The translations under genes and the position numbers were made by a program. Below, in pieces: positions 38,051-49,914 of a stretch of 64,000 nt of DNA. The stretch is from NCBI GenBank assembly GCA_025345505.1, contig JANVCC010000152.1, forward strand, positions 2,179,318 through 2,243,317, in the 5' to 3' direction. Origin of the DNA: Todiramphus chloris collaris (Eukaryota; Chordata; Aves; Coraciiformes; Alcedinidae). The first letter of the stretch is position 1, and each line of letters opens with the position of its first letter. The notes under the pieces are model-generated. The model ran no database searches. It was not told the DNA's origin and saw nothing but the letters and a program-made list of their open reading frames with translations.

Positions 38051-39329
38051 GAGCCCAATGGACCGTGCCCCGAGCGGCTCCCTCCCCGCTTCTCCCTTTG
38101 CTCACCCAAACCACACTCTCAGACGTCCTGAAGTTCGGCGCTGCTCTGTGGGGTGTGACCGCTCAGCCCCACGTAAACGGGACCCGCCGGCATCCCTCGC
38201 ATGCAGTTAGTCGTGTGATGACTGGGGAAAAGGAAGTCTCATCCCTCTATAAATTGCTTTTGCTCCTAAGTATCACTTAGTTTAAAACGAGAGGGAACAA
38301 GTTCCTGCTTCCAGTTAGCAGGAGCTCTAGTCACTGCACGGGAAACACGATAACGCTCGAGCAGTGACATCCATTAAAAAAACCAACCAAACAAAACAGT
38401 ACTCGGGAGAAACAAGTCAGTTCTACCCCCTTTCCCTTTGTGAGGGAGCACCCCGCTGCCTCTCGGCTGCGGAGCTAGAGACCGATATGGGTACAGAACC
38501 CGTTGGCTCCGGGAGCGCAGGGGACGTTGTGCAACTTGACCTTCCTCATCTCTCAGCGAACTTTTGTGACGCCGAGCTGCGTGCGCATCGCCCAGCGATG
38601 ACATTCAAGCCCCGAAGAAGCAAGCAGTTTCGGGAACTGTTTGATATAATGAGAACTTCAGTAGGTAGTAGTAGCGGTCTATTTCGGGGATAGCATCTTA
38701 TCCCGCACCAATACCCACCAGGCAGCCGAGCGCAGGTATGCGGGCAGCATCGGAACTAACCGCGCACCAGGCAGCTCTCGGGCAGCCTGCATCCGGCTGC
38801 AGCAGCGGGGCAGGGATCAGGGAGCATCCGCATGCCCGGGGGACGTGCGCGCATCAGGTTAAGAAGTTGGCTGGAGGGAGGCACGTCCGAGAAACTGGTG
38901 CTAACTAGAGTTTTGTTGTTTGAGACTCGTGCAAGTAACCGGGCAAAGATGAGGAGAGCTAGTAAGTTTAGGAACAAAAAAAGAACCAAACAAACCACGC
39001 AGATACACATTTTAACACTCAAAGAAAAAACTGTAGACACGATTGAAGTAAACCAGCCCACTTTATTTGATGATTTCTAGTTGAAGGATATTCGGTGAGT
39101 AGGCACGGAGAAAGACGGTTTCTTGAAAGACTCTTGTGAACTCCCCGTGAAGACTCCGGAGCGTGGCTGAGCCGCTTTCCCACACAGCGCCTCATCTTCA
39201 GAAGTACTCTTAAGCAAGTTTTAAAGTTCCTTCTTTCTTCTTCCGACCCCTTTTGGGCAAACCCTTTGTCTCCGGTGTTTTAAACGGATGGTACCGATTC
39301 CCCTCATCAGTAGCTCCGTAGAGACTACA
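38051..39329. other. Intronic stretch between two CpG blocks
   Basis: Base composition is mixed, with scattered CpG-rich parts (about 38450-38620 and 38720-38870). No repeat family or coding exon is recognised. It may belong to one broad CpG-rich promoter domain with the flanking blocks. Confidence 0.4.
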
Positions 39330-39681
39330 CAATGCCTCGTTAAGAGCCACTTAATGACCCGCAGCCCTCCCTCCAGGGCCGGGGCAGGACAGCGCACAGG
39401 CTCAGGGGAGCACAGGGGCAGCGAGCTAGGAAGGACTGCTGCAGGACGCAGCGTTTGGGGGTCCCTGCACGCATTATAAGGCAAGCACCGATAGAGGGGG
39501 GAAACCTTTGGTCCCCCTGCCTTTAGCAGGTGGCCCACCGGGACTCCATAAGCAGGCTGGTCTCCTCTGAGCAGCAAGAAGTGAGGACCAGGGTGCCTCT
39601 GGAGCTCCGGGCGCCCGTAGCCGCCTGCCGCCGCCGGGGGCGGGAGGGGGGGAGGGTGGGTGCCGGGGCTCGAGCCCTTAC

Positions 39682-39892
39682 CTGAGTTCCTGAGCTTGCG
39701 GTTCTTGAAGACGGAGATGATGACCAGCAGGTTGCCCAGGATGTCCACTACGGTGGTGAAGATCAGCACGCTGGAGAGCACCGGCACTACCCAGGCGGGC
39801 CTCGGGGTACCCGCCGCCTCTCTCTCCGCCAAGCCGAAACGGCTTCGCCCGCCCGGGTCGCAGCAGTTCCTCAGGGAACCATTCTCCAGCAT
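39682..39892 (-). CDS. MTNR1B: Melatonin receptor type 1B, exon 1 (N-terminus, TM1)
   Basis: This exon encodes residues 1-70 plus the first base of codon 71 of a melatonin-binding class A GPCR, which acts at the plasma membrane and couples mainly to Gi. The start at 39892 was chosen because the protein then begins MLENGS, matching the NGS N-glycosylation site (Asn4) and NCC motif near the N-terminus of known MT2 receptors. TM1 spans about residues 35-62 and contains the conserved GNLLV. KNRKLRNS in the first intracellular loop follows. The exon ends TCAG|GTAAGG, a strong donor with GT at 39681-39680, leaving phase 1. The start context has G at -3 and C at +4, which is moderate. The frame stays open upstream of this ATG (see findings). 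The alternatives MTNR1A and MTNR1C are less likely because their N-termini lack the NCC and TPRPxW pattern seen here. Expression is expected mainly in brain and retina; that is family knowledge, not something seen here. Confidence 0.93.
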
Positions 39893-40464
39893 CGCTGATA
39901 CCCCGTGTCCCAGCGCCTCACCGTGCGCTGCGCTCCGGCCGCCTCTCCGCCTTGACCGGCCGCTGCCCCAGCGGCGCCGCGGCGACTGGACGCGCGGGAG
40001 GGCGGGAACGCTTTTAACGGCCGCGCGGAGCCGCCAGGGCGGGGCCACCCCCCTCCCGGAGGCGCTACGGGAAATACCGGGGGCGGGCACTTCGACTGCG
40101 ACCCGCCCCGGCCCCGCCCCGCCCTCCCCGGCGGCCGCTGAGGGAGGGAGCGGTGCCGGTGGGCGGAAGCGGAGGCTCTCGGCGGGGTGAGGGGATCCCC
40201 GGGCGGCGGGAGGTGCGCGTCTCTCCGTGCTGAGGGGCGGGAGCAGGGCCCACGGGCAGCGGAGGCGGCAGGGCTCGGTCATCCCTGGTAACGGCTTGCG
40301 TGGCTGGGAAGCCCCGGCGAGCCTCGGGGAGAAGCGAGGGCGGTGAAGGGCCGGGCGGGGGCGCCCGGCGGCGCAGCCCCGACCCTGCCCCTCACAACTG
40401 CGCCCCGCAGCAGCCCCCGGACCCGCCGGGCTCAGACGGAAACCTCCACCTTCCGCGGCGGGAA

Positions 40465-40520
40465 GGGGGGGGGGGGGGGAGTTGTGTTTCTTCTTTTGTT
40501 TTTGCTTTTGCTTTTGTTTT
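40465..40520. repeat. G15 run followed by T-rich low-complexity tract
   Basis: A run of 15 G (40465-40479) is followed by a TTTTG/TTTGC-type tract at the upstream edge of the MTNR1B CpG island. The run could form a G-quadruplex. It is also a likely place for sequencing length error. Confidence 0.8.
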
Positions 40521-43368
40521 CCGAGGCTCGGTCCATTGTACTGCCGGCAGCGCAAGGCCGGGGAACCCCCATCCCCTCACCGCCTCCAGGCGCTCGCTGC
40601 GACGGGAGAGTGGTGTTTTTTTTTGTTGTTGCATTAGTCTGGGTTAAACGTGTGCATTTCAGAGGGTTTTCCTTTCAAGCAGCAGGAGCAGCCAGTAGGG
40701 CATCGATGGATTTGACTGGGAAATTAAGTTTGAAGCACATAGCTTCATCTGGGATCCCAAAGTGAGAGATACCATATGCTCATTTGGATTAACTAAACAC
40801 GGTGCATGCGACAAAAGAGGACAGGCAGACCCTGCGTGTCTCCGTGCCTGGCTTCCAGCACGGCTGGCACAGTTACCAGGTGACACCGACAGTGCATCAG
40901 TGGGTTGACATAGCATAAGCTGACAATTAGGGCTGCTCACAACAGGCGTAACTCGGAAGGGTTTTGTGCCCTACTTTGCATTGTTTTCAGGCCAACCAGG
41001 CTGCACTGGATCGTTGTCCTGCTTCCAGGTGTGGAAGACTTTTGAGAATGATACAGGAGCTACACCTGCAGAAGAGGTTGCTGTGTAGCTGCGTTCTTCT
41101 TCTTTGTGCCTGTTCAACACAGAGAAAAGTATGCCCCACGTTTTTTCAAGAATTGGATCTTGAGACAGCCTGCACCGTTAATTTGGGTAAATGGGGCAAG
41201 GTTCTGTCCTTTCTAATAGCAAAAAATTTATTGTGGCACTTTGCTTCTTTGAGACTTACCTCTACACAAGTATGCAGTGGTGTAATCAAAATACTACATA
41301 TTCTATGGACTTCTTTTTTTTCCAAATTAGAAATAGTTTACTGTGTTCAATTTAAATGCATTCCTAATCAATTTGAGATATACCAAAGCAGTCCTTGTTG
41401 GAATGAACGTAAAAGTGTGCATGTAGATTTTTGTACCAGTCTTATTTACAGTGATTTTTTAAAAAATAATACCTCAGATGCTTCCTGTTTAATGTAGGCG
41501 TCATGGTCCTTTTCAAACTACAGATGGAGTTACCACAGCTTCATGGCTGTGAAGAACTGTCTTCTGAGAATTATCACTCCTGAATAGTTATTGTGCCATT
41601 CTGCCATAGGAAAGTAATAATTGCACACTTGACAGGGCAGGCTCGTTCTTGATGGAAGCAAAAGTTTGCTTGATTTTTCTTTTTCTTTCTCCAGAAGTTT
41701 AGAAGGAAGTTTACCCAAGGAAATGCCTATTTTCTGTATTCATCAGTGCAAAGAAGGATTTTTCTCCAGTGAATTATAATCTACCTTTAAGAAGAGCTTT
41801 TGAGTTACAGTGTCACCCTTTATCTACCTCTGTTCCAATTTCCCTTTTCAGAAAGTTGGTAACCTCACTGCCTGTTATCTATGTACTACTCTAATCTTAT
41901 TGACTTATTATGGAAAACTTACAGATATTATCATTTATTTTCATGCCTCAGGCTGTTCCCAGGCATCTTTCCAGAGCCTGTATAAGTTCCTTTAGGAGAA
42001 ATGTACCATTTTGTTGTCTGTTATTACTACAGGATTTATCTTTAACTGTTTGTCAAAAGCTTAAACTGTCCCTGAGCGTAAATGTGACTTTTCAAGGTAG
42101 TCTTTGCTCCTGGCATTCTCCATGTTTGCAGTTTGTCCACACAACAGGAACACTATATATTTTCCCTGCCACATGCAATTGTTCAGGATCATCGCTCATT
42201 TTGGTTTATAGCTCCCGAAAGTGTGACAAGTGATTTATTTAGAGAAAAGAATTAGAAAGCTATGGCGTGAATTTGGCCTGAAGTATGAGCTTGCTACAAA
42301 ATGTGAAACAAAATCATTGTTGCTGGCTTTGTAACAACAGTCTGTCTTTTGTGGCTGCACTGGCATTTGGCAGAAGGAAAACAAGTAGGTAGGAATCGAA
42401 ATGGTGGCCTTTCTGCCTCAGCAACCTGTAAAGAGCAGGTTCTTCATCTGATCTGAATTCCCTCCCACTCTCTTCATTTATATCAATAACATGGGTCTGA
42501 ATTATTATTTAGAGTTATCTGTAAAAGGATAAGTTACAAATCTTGTTTGCTTTTTAAAATGATTGATTAAACTGCATTAAACAATCTATGGATGTTCCTA
42601 CTCAGCTTTTCAGTGGTAGCCTTATTTCAAACTAACTAAATTCTCTTTGAAAGAGAAATGCGTGTTTAAGCCTATTGATTGCTACAGTTAATATGAAGTA
42701 ACTAGTTGTTCCAGAAAGCACTCCATCTCAAAGAAAGGGAGATACTCTTCACACTTGGATTGCTAAGACCTTGATATTTTTAAGTTTTGTGAAATTTTCT
42801 TCCAATCTATGTCAAGGAAACATACCTGTTTCTTTTCAAAAGCAATATAAGTTTTCTAAGGCAAACCATATTCGTGTTGCAGGATAAGACCAGGAATTGC
42901 TTGGATGGTGGAACAGTCAAATATTCCATGCATTGCTCTGTTGCTGGAGGCTGTACTCTCTTGTTCAAGAGAGACAAATGGCTGCTTCCTAGAGATACAT
43001 TCATGCACCTTGTTTTCTGTGTTTTGTTGATTTGATTTTGTGAAGGGACTTAAATTTAATCGGTCTCGGAAGTCGAAACTTTGCATGAGCATGAATGAAA
43101 TTTCAGGACAGAGACAACAATTTCCTGTTGGCGAAATCTCTTGAATTTCCAGTGTTCCAGTAAAACAGAGGAAGAATTTTTGTCTCTTCTACGTTTGTTA
43201 TGTCAGCATACATTTCTTCAAGACCAAAGGTCACATAGAGCTAACACGCACAGTCTCTAAATAATGTTCCTACTTTTAACTGCCTCAGTTTGCATTGACT
43301 ACTTTCACTGTGTACACCATGGCAGAGACTGAAGTTTGGACTTCTATACTGCTTCCATTTCTAACCAA

Positions 43369-43440
43369 TTTTGTTTTGTTTTGGGGTTTTTTTAGTTTTT
43401 TTTTTTTAATTATTTTTTAATACTTGTTTTTATATTTTTA
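43369..43440 (+). repeat. T-rich low-complexity tract
   Basis: Mostly T with scattered G and A, including a run of 14-15 T. Confidence 0.85.
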
Positions 43441-45005
43441 AGTCAATCCAAGCCCAGCCACTGTTTAAATGAAAGGCTCTTTGGCTGTCCACTGCTGTCA
43501 TGAGCCTGTACAGAAAAGTTGTCTCTCCTTTAATAAACAAGAGTCTGCCTTTTCTGTAGGAACAGAAGGTTTAATTAGTAACATTTTCTGGTCTGTGTTT
43601 TATCTTTTCCTATTCAATGTTAATATTTTTAAGGTAGAAATCAAAGCCTCAGTTTGGGAAGGGTTATTTTGTAGGCCATAATTTCCCAACCCTTTTTTTT
43701 CCTACTGGAAATTGCCCCTAAAATGAGATCTGTCATCTTATTCTCAGTAATTTATTGGTCTTTTAGGCACATTGATTTTCCATGGCACATAACAGGATCC
43801 TTTTGCTGTGAATTGTAAATAAAAAGAGTCACCTGGTTTTGAGACTTTGATCTAAATAGATTGTGCATAACAAAGACAGAGAGAGGGAAGGGATTTAAGT
43901 TTGGTACATCTCAACCTTAGAGAAAGATGTGCTTCCAAAAGAGTGTGTGTGTTCATTGTACTGTTGTCACTGGATAGGTGTGGGAGGTAGGTGGAATCGA
44001 TGACCTGGTGCATGTCTTTTTGACAGAACCGAAGAGGAGCTTTGATGATTATCTCAGACCAGATACTTCAGTGTTAGGTGATTAAAGGTGACTGTCCCTG
44101 GGGAAGATTACTTCAAGGAGTCATAGCAGGGCTAAAACTAAACCTCGATCTCCTGATTTGGATTTATTGTCAACATCTCAAAGTCACCCTGTCTCTGAAC
44201 ATGTTTACCTATTCCACCTTCCCTATTTTTTAGTGTAAGTAGATATATGTACCTTGTATACTACATCTGCATGCACACACTTTCTATCTATACTTGTATA
44301 CAAGCTGCCATTGCTTTTCCACTCCTGGGACTGTTCTGCCATTCATTCATGACCCAAACTAATATTTGAACTTACATTTGTCAGGGGTGAAAGGCTAATT
44401 CCATAATCCCACATAACCCTTTGACTAATCCTTTTTAAGATGGAAAACAGAGCTGGAAGAAAATAATTGGTTTATATTGTTAACGGGAGCTGCCACTATC
44501 CCTTGTTCATGTAGTATTCAGGTGCTGTTATCTCTGTCCTTCAGCTTGCTTTTGTAAGCAGCTTTTGTCACAGCCAGAAGGCCAAGATGGGCTGGGGAGG
44601 GAGAGTTGCACTGGCAATCAGGAGGTTCTGAAGTCCTGGTAGTGACTGTCCCATGCACTTGCCTCAGCACTAGGGCTAACTAGCTTAATTTCGTTATCTG
44701 TTTTGTCACATGAAAATGTGGAATTCTGTAATGTACTTCTTGGTAGGAAATTGGGAGTTAATTAGCTAGTGATTTAAAATATATTTAATTTTGCTATGCA
44801 GCTTATTGTCTTTTGTTTAAGTTGATGCAAAGCTGTCATGGATGGCCTAAGCTGCATAAAAAACAGGCTGTAGTTCTCTGCCAATACCAGCAGTAACAGA
44901 TGGTCTACTTCACAGGGTTGACCAGGAGTTCAGCACGAGCTGAAATTTGGAACCAAGGAATATTTGGGTTTGGCGAAAGAAATTAGTTGACAACTTAAAA
45001 CCAAC

Positions 45006-45050
45006 TTGTTTTGTTTTGTTTTGTTTTGTTTGTTTTGGTTTTTTTGTTTT
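45006..45050 (+). repeat. (TTTTG)n-type low-complexity tract
   Basis: Four to five copies of TTTTG, then TTTG/TTTTT variants. Confidence 0.9.
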
Positions 45051-45775
45051 AACAAAGAAAGAGGTCAAGTCTCATTCTTTATCACTGGTTTTCACCAGTA
45101 TTGTCTCAAAGACAGTATGAACTGTGCTGTCCTGAGCTCTGTCGTAGTGTAAAGGTATCAGCCGAGATGTGAGGTGTCACTAGAGATCAGTCGGGTGGCT
45201 GATGCAATATGCGGTAGACACAGAGTTACGACTGCCTTTTTCTCAAAGGAGTGTAAGTCTGTCTCTTCTAGCCAGCTCCGGATTTTCACAAAACCTCTAG
45301 AAGTGTAATAACCTAAAAGCTTCAGGCCGTGACTCAAATCTGGTGGAATTTAGCAAAAGTTTAAAAGTTATTGGGAGGGGCTAACAGAAGGACTGATGTG
45401 TTAATAGAATGCTTGATTATCTTAAGTCCCATTTCCATAGGAAGTTCAGGTTACAGTGATCTGGTACTTTGGGTGCTTACATCTAGTCTGCCTGTTCCTG
45501 TATACACTTGGGTTTTTTTATGTCAGGGAAATAAGGACTAGGACTGGATCTGGAACATGATGGACTGATGGGAATAAAGACCAAGTCAGACTTGGTGATT
45601 GTTTTATTAGAATAGTGCATTTTCTGATAACCACCATCACACCAACCACATAATATGCTTAGCTGGATTTGTTTTGCCACTGTTACGTATGATTCAGAGG
45701 CAGCGGTCTTTCCCTTTCAGTTTGATAGCTAAGAAGAGTACCAGTGAGTCAACTGGTGTGGTGCAATGTAAGATG

Positions 45776-46717
45776 GATCATAGAATCATAGAATAGTTTC
45801 ATCTGGAAGAGACCTTCAAGATCATTGAGCCCAACCTTATTCCAAGCCATATCTAAACCCACTAATCCATGTCCCTAAGCACAACATCTAACCAGCTGTT
45901 AAACACTTCCAGGGATGGTGACTCCACCACCTCCCTGGGCAGGTCATTCCAATGCCTGACAACCCTTTCTGTGAAGAAATCCTTCCTAATATCCAGCCTG
46001 AACCTCCCCTGGTTCAACTTCAGGCCATTTCCTCTTGTTCTGTCACTTGTCACCACGGAGAACAGACCAACTCCTGCCTTGATACAACCTCCCTTCAAGT
46101 AGTTGTAGAGGGCAATAAGGTCTCCCCTCAGCCTTCTTTTCTCAGGGCTAAACAGCCCCAGATCCTTCAGCCTTTCCTCATAAGAGACATGCTCCAAACC
46201 CTTTACTAGCTTTGTAGCCCACCTCTGTACCCTCTTCCAGTACCTCAACCTCCTTCTTGTAGAGAAGGACCCAAAACTGGACACAGTATTTGAGGTGTAG
46301 CCTCACCAAAGCTGAGTACAGAGGAATGATCACCTCCCTGCTCCTGCTGGACCACACTATTCCTGATCCAGGCCAGGATGCCATTGGCCTGCTTGGCCAC
46401 CTGGGCACACTGCTGGCTCATGTTCAGCTGTCTGTCAATCAGTACCCCCAGGCCCTGCTCTTCCTGGCAGGTCTCCAGCCACTCCTCCCCAAGCCCGTAG
46501 TGCTGCTGGGGGTTGTTGCGGCCCAAGTGCAGGACCTGGCATTTGGCCTTATTGAAACTCATGGAATTGGCCTTGGCCCAGCGACCCAGCCTATCTAGAT
46601 CCCTTTGTAGAGCTTCCCTACCCTCAAGCAGATCAACACTTCCACCTAGCTTGGTGTCATCTGCACATTTACCAAGGCTGCACTCTATCCCCTCATCCAA
46701 ATCATTGATGAAGATAG
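45776..46717 (-). mobile_element. CR1 LINE, 5'-truncated RT to 3' end
   Basis: The 3' end is at the left (ATCATAGAATCATAGAATAG). Minus frames 46700-46245, 46408-46178 and 46284-45862 overlap and together cover the RT end and ORF2 tail: [12 protein letters not shown] (FADD changed to CADD), [51 protein letters not shown], then [19 protein letters not shown]. Two frameshifts separate the frames. It is upstream of MTNR1B on the same strand. Confidence 0.94.
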
Positions 46718-47586
46718 AAGATCATTCTCTCAGGACTGACAGACAGAGCAATAGATCATTGTGCACATTGGAACCTACATTGTCTGGATTCACTGCCTTG
46801 CCTGAATAACAAGATCTGACCCACTGAATTATCTGCCCTTCCATGTATAGCTGCTGTTTGGGAACAATGCATTTAAAGCCATGTATCTGTCTTCAGTGAC
46901 AGTCAACATGAAGTCTAAACACCACTTGAATTACTGTAATAGCATTCAAGAAACAGAAGTGTAGTACCAGAATTGGTGTAGTGCTCTTTTTATGGTCTTC
47001 ATTCCAGGTGAGTTTTAGCTCTTAAAGTCTTTGAGGTGAAGTGGGGCTTTATGGGTATTGCATTCATTTGCTGCACTAGAGTCTCATGCTACTTAATGTT
47101 GAAATTATATATCTAGTTTAATATTTCAGTGTCTTAGTTTAAGAACAGGTTCAGAAGAATCTCCCACTACTTTTTCATCTAGGGTTCAGGAATAATCATG
47201 CTTGTCTTCTGACACTCGCCTAGCGCAAAGGGCAAAATCATATTATAAATCAAGTTATATTTATGGTAAATGTTAACTATTCATGCATTGACTGGAATTC
47301 ATTAACTGGGCACAATGCCTGGAGGGATATTTGTGGAAGTGGTTCAGAATTGGTTTTTAACTCACTATTATTATTAAGTCAAACAATAAGAAATGAAATT
47401 CTGCCAGACTTAGTATTACTAACATGGAGGATCTGACTAAAAGCAGAACATCAGGTGGAGACTTCAGGAAGCAATTTGGAACATGCCGTGGTAGCATTAT
47501 GTTTAAAACCAACATAAAGGAAAAAAGTCAATGTATCTAGCTTTATTGAGTGAAGCTTAGTATCTTATTAATGTTTACAAGTGTAA
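46718..47586. other. Intergenic stretch, nothing recognised
   Basis: AT-rich. No repeat family, frame or motif of note. Confidence 0.4.
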
Positions 47587-47710
47587 CAGAATCACACAGA
47601 ATGTTAAACGTTGGAAGGGACCTCGAAAGATCATCTAGTCCAACCCCCATGCCTAGAGTACTTCACATAGGAACGCTTTCAGGTGGGTTTTAAATGTCTC
47701 CAGAGAAGGA
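47587..47710 (-). mobile_element. CR1 LINE 3' terminus, left arm of inverted pair
   Basis: CAGAATCACACAGAATGTTAAACGTTGG to TTAAATGTCTCCAGAGAAGG is the minus-strand CR1 tail, truncated after about 120 bases at the junction with a plus-strand CR1. Confidence 0.85.
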
Positions 47711-48030
47711 GAAAGGTGGGTGTCAAGTAGAAGGGGACAATCTCTTTTCAGTAGTGCCCTGTGATAGGACGAGAGGTAATGGTAGCAAGGTGAAACACAG
47801 GAAGTTCCATGTCAACATGAGGAAAAACATCTTTACTGTGAGGGTGACAGAGCACTGGAAGAGGCTGCCCAGAGGGGTTGTGGAGTCTCCTTCTCTGGAG
47901 ACTTTGAAAACCCGCCTGGATCTGTTCCTGTGTGGCCTGCCCTAGGTGATCCTGCTCTGGCAGGGGGGTTGGACTCAATGATCACCAGAGGTCCCTTCCA
48001 ACCCCTGCCATTCTGATTCTATGATTCTAA
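47711..48030 (+). mobile_element. CR1 LINE 3' end, right arm of inverted pair
   Basis: Begins GAAAGGTGGGTGTCAAGTAG and ends ATTCTGATTCTATGATTCTA. The frame 47694-47945 keeps the ORF2 tail open ([37 protein letters not shown]). It looks young, like the inner copy at 32146-33161. Confidence 0.9.
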
Positions 48031-48754
48031 GATTGGCTGGCAGTAGGTGAAGGCTTCATGGGTTAGAGGGAAATAGTATGGGTCATGGATGAAAATTAGG
48101 AAAGGAAGAGATAACAAAACTGGCCTATTTTTCTAGTTTTGAGTTTTAATTAGTACATTACTGAGAACAGGATACTTGAAAAATGTGCTAATATGAAGGA
48201 ATAAATAGGTTTAGATTATCATAAAGGGATAGGCAATTAAAACTATTAAAGACATTTATGTTTTCACAGATGGGAAGGAAACCCAAAGCAATTCTGATTT
48301 TAAAAGTTAAGGTCTTTGAAGTATCATATAAACAAAAATAGAATCTAAATAATTTTTTTCATTTGAGGATCTCAGAGGAGATACATTAAAAGACAACAGT
48401 AGGCTACTGAAATATTCCAATTGACAATAAGAAATTATTTTGGCAGGAGAAGCCCATTTCTCCCGCTGTTGACATGGTCTAAACTTGATTCACTTGTGGA
48501 ACAAGTCTGTCCATAACAGATAATAAGTGGTCATCCAAAACTATGTCATAGGGTAACACAAAAAGTGTTGAATTGAGATTTCACCAACCTCAATTTTGCT
48601 ATTTGCCTGGCACTTTTTTGACTCGCAACCTTAAGTTGCAATTTTCTAGAATTCTTCATGTGTCATGTCCTAGATTTTTTTTCTAAGAAAGAAATCTGAA
48701 AATTGCATATTTTGTGATTCTGGATTTATTGACCTTCATATGGGCTATAATAGT
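48031..48754. other. Intergenic stretch, nothing recognised
   Basis: AT-rich sequence between two CR1 fragments. No frame or motif of note. Confidence 0.4.
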
Positions 48755-48868
48755 GAATTGTGTGATCTACTGTAGACGATCCTGCTCTGACAGGGAAGCT
48801 GGACTAGATGATCTTTAGAGGTTGTTTCCAACCCCTAACATTCTGTGATTCTGTGTGAGTCTGTGAAC
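48755..48868 (+). mobile_element. CR1 LINE 3' terminal fragment
   Basis: TGTGATCTACTGTAGACGATCCTGCTCTGACAGG, then GGACTAGATGATC and ATTCTGTGATTCTGTG. Only about 110 bases remain. Confidence 0.82.
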
Positions 48869-49914
48869 TTTATATTAAATCTTCTCTACATCTCTCTTCC
48901 CTTCAAATTAATGATATAATGATGACATAATTAGTTGTAAATTTTTTTTTTTTTTTTTCAGTATCATTTAATCAGTCTGAGGCTGATGAGTTTTATGGCC
49001 AATTTCTTTCAGAAGACTGGAGATGCTAAGGAATCTGTGTTTCATTCTAGAGCCTGGAAAGGCTTTGTTTTCAGGGTTCTAACTTTTCAACCAATTTCTC
49101 CCATATTTATTCCCTTCTTCTCTATCCTACCCCGTTGTTCCAGATCTGCTCCCTTCTGCTGTATCACACCTTGTTCTTACTTCATATCTTCCCTCTCATT
49201 GCTTTCTGAGACAGTCCTTGCCTCCCCTTTGAGATCCCAGTACCTCCCTTTCTTCACATGAAGGGAGTCTCCTTGCCTAGTGAAGCCCAATTCTCCTTTC
49301 ACTACCATGAAAGTTTTACTTACCCTTTTTCCCTACTTGTATGGCTTCCCAATCTCACCACCCTTTCCCTGCAGTTCAATATCAATCAGTCTTGCATTTT
49401 CTTTCTCCCTTGGTGCTGATCCCTCTTCCTCTCTCCCCATATGCGTACCTCAAAGTATATATCTTAGTGCTTTTTTGACTTTTCATTTATGAAATTCCAG
49501 CTTATGCTTCTAGAGCAGGCTGGTCCATGTACCAGCCTTATCTGGCAGATTGTCCTAACCTACCATTTCCTCTCATTATGTCCTGTTTTCAAGTTGCGTT
49601 GAATTGAGTTTTGTCCTCTCTAAGTGAAGAAAACTTTGTGTGTTTAAGGGTGCTAACATTTAATGAGCACATAAGAGTCTTTTTGCTTTCATTCCCAGTC
49701 GTAGAACCAATCCAGTTACTCTCAGGACAGCCATTTCAGGGGAGACTTTTGGAAGAGCCTGTAGCCTTCCATTGAACCATGAACAGTGAGGTCAGTGTGA
49801 GTGGTAAGTTGAGGATGGAACACATACAAGCACTCTGTTGAGGTGACATTTGCAATAGTCACAGAGGGGAGAGGGAAAATCTCTGCAAGTTCATTTAATG
49901 GATTCACATTTTAG
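48869..49914. other. Intergenic pyrimidine-rich stretch
   Basis: A T run at about 48942-48957 is followed by C/T-rich sequence to about 49490. Plus frames (48986-49261, 49280-49492) reflect this composition. No domain seen. Confidence 0.4.

Larger units (their letters stand above)
3867..39681 (-). other. MTNR1B: MTNR1B intron 1 (about 35.8 kb)
   Basis: The intron is bounded by GT at 39681-39680 and AG at 3868-3867, with a pyrimidine-rich stretch before the acceptor (TTTTTCTTTTTCCCTAG on the minus strand). It interrupts codon 71 after its first base, the position known for vertebrate melatonin receptors. The intron is largely AT-rich unique sequence plus inserted CR1 copies, some nested, on both strands. 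Its exon 1-proximal 2 kb is CpG-rich. Confidence 0.9.
39330..40610 (-). promoter_or_regulatory. MTNR1B: CpG island over MTNR1B promoter and exon 1
   Basis: G+C and CpG content rise abruptly here against an AT-rich background. The island covers exon 1, the donor and about 700 bases upstream. GC-box (Sp1-like) motifs are clustered at 40103-40124, read as GGGGCGGGGC on the minus strand, about 210-230 bases upstream of the ATG. Another is at 40038-40047 on the plus strand. No TATA box was seen in the 300 bases upstream, so a dispersed-start CpG promoter is expected. The transcription start itself is not determined. Confidence 0.75.
40640..45775. other. Upstream flank of MTNR1B, no coding exon recognised
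   Basis: Base composition drops to AT-rich soon after 40640. Low-complexity tracts are at 43369-43440 (T-rich) and 45006-45050 ((TTTTG)n-like). A 177-codon plus frame (40964-41497) has no recognisable domain and starts at the island edge, so it is most likely chance. Confidence 0.4.

Noticed and set aside
37484-38051. Several 90-170 codon frames in the intronic CpG block
   Set aside because: Overlapping open frames on both strands are expected at high GC. No domain or consistent protein signal was seen.
2998-39892. Assignment as MTNR1A or MTNR1C (GPR50-type)
   Set aside because: N-terminal NGSxxNCC and TPRPxW, and the QTAS run after IYSCTF, fit MTNR1B. The C-tail is short, unlike GPR50.
39221-40555. 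444-codon minus frame taken as one protein
   Set aside because: It is 5' flank, MTNR1B exon 1 and intron read through together. The strong donor at 39682/39681 and homology to MT2 define the real coding part.
40300-40765. Plus-strand frames (115 and 140 codons) in the promoter island
   Set aside because: GC-driven openness and low-complexity translation through the G run; no recognisable protein.
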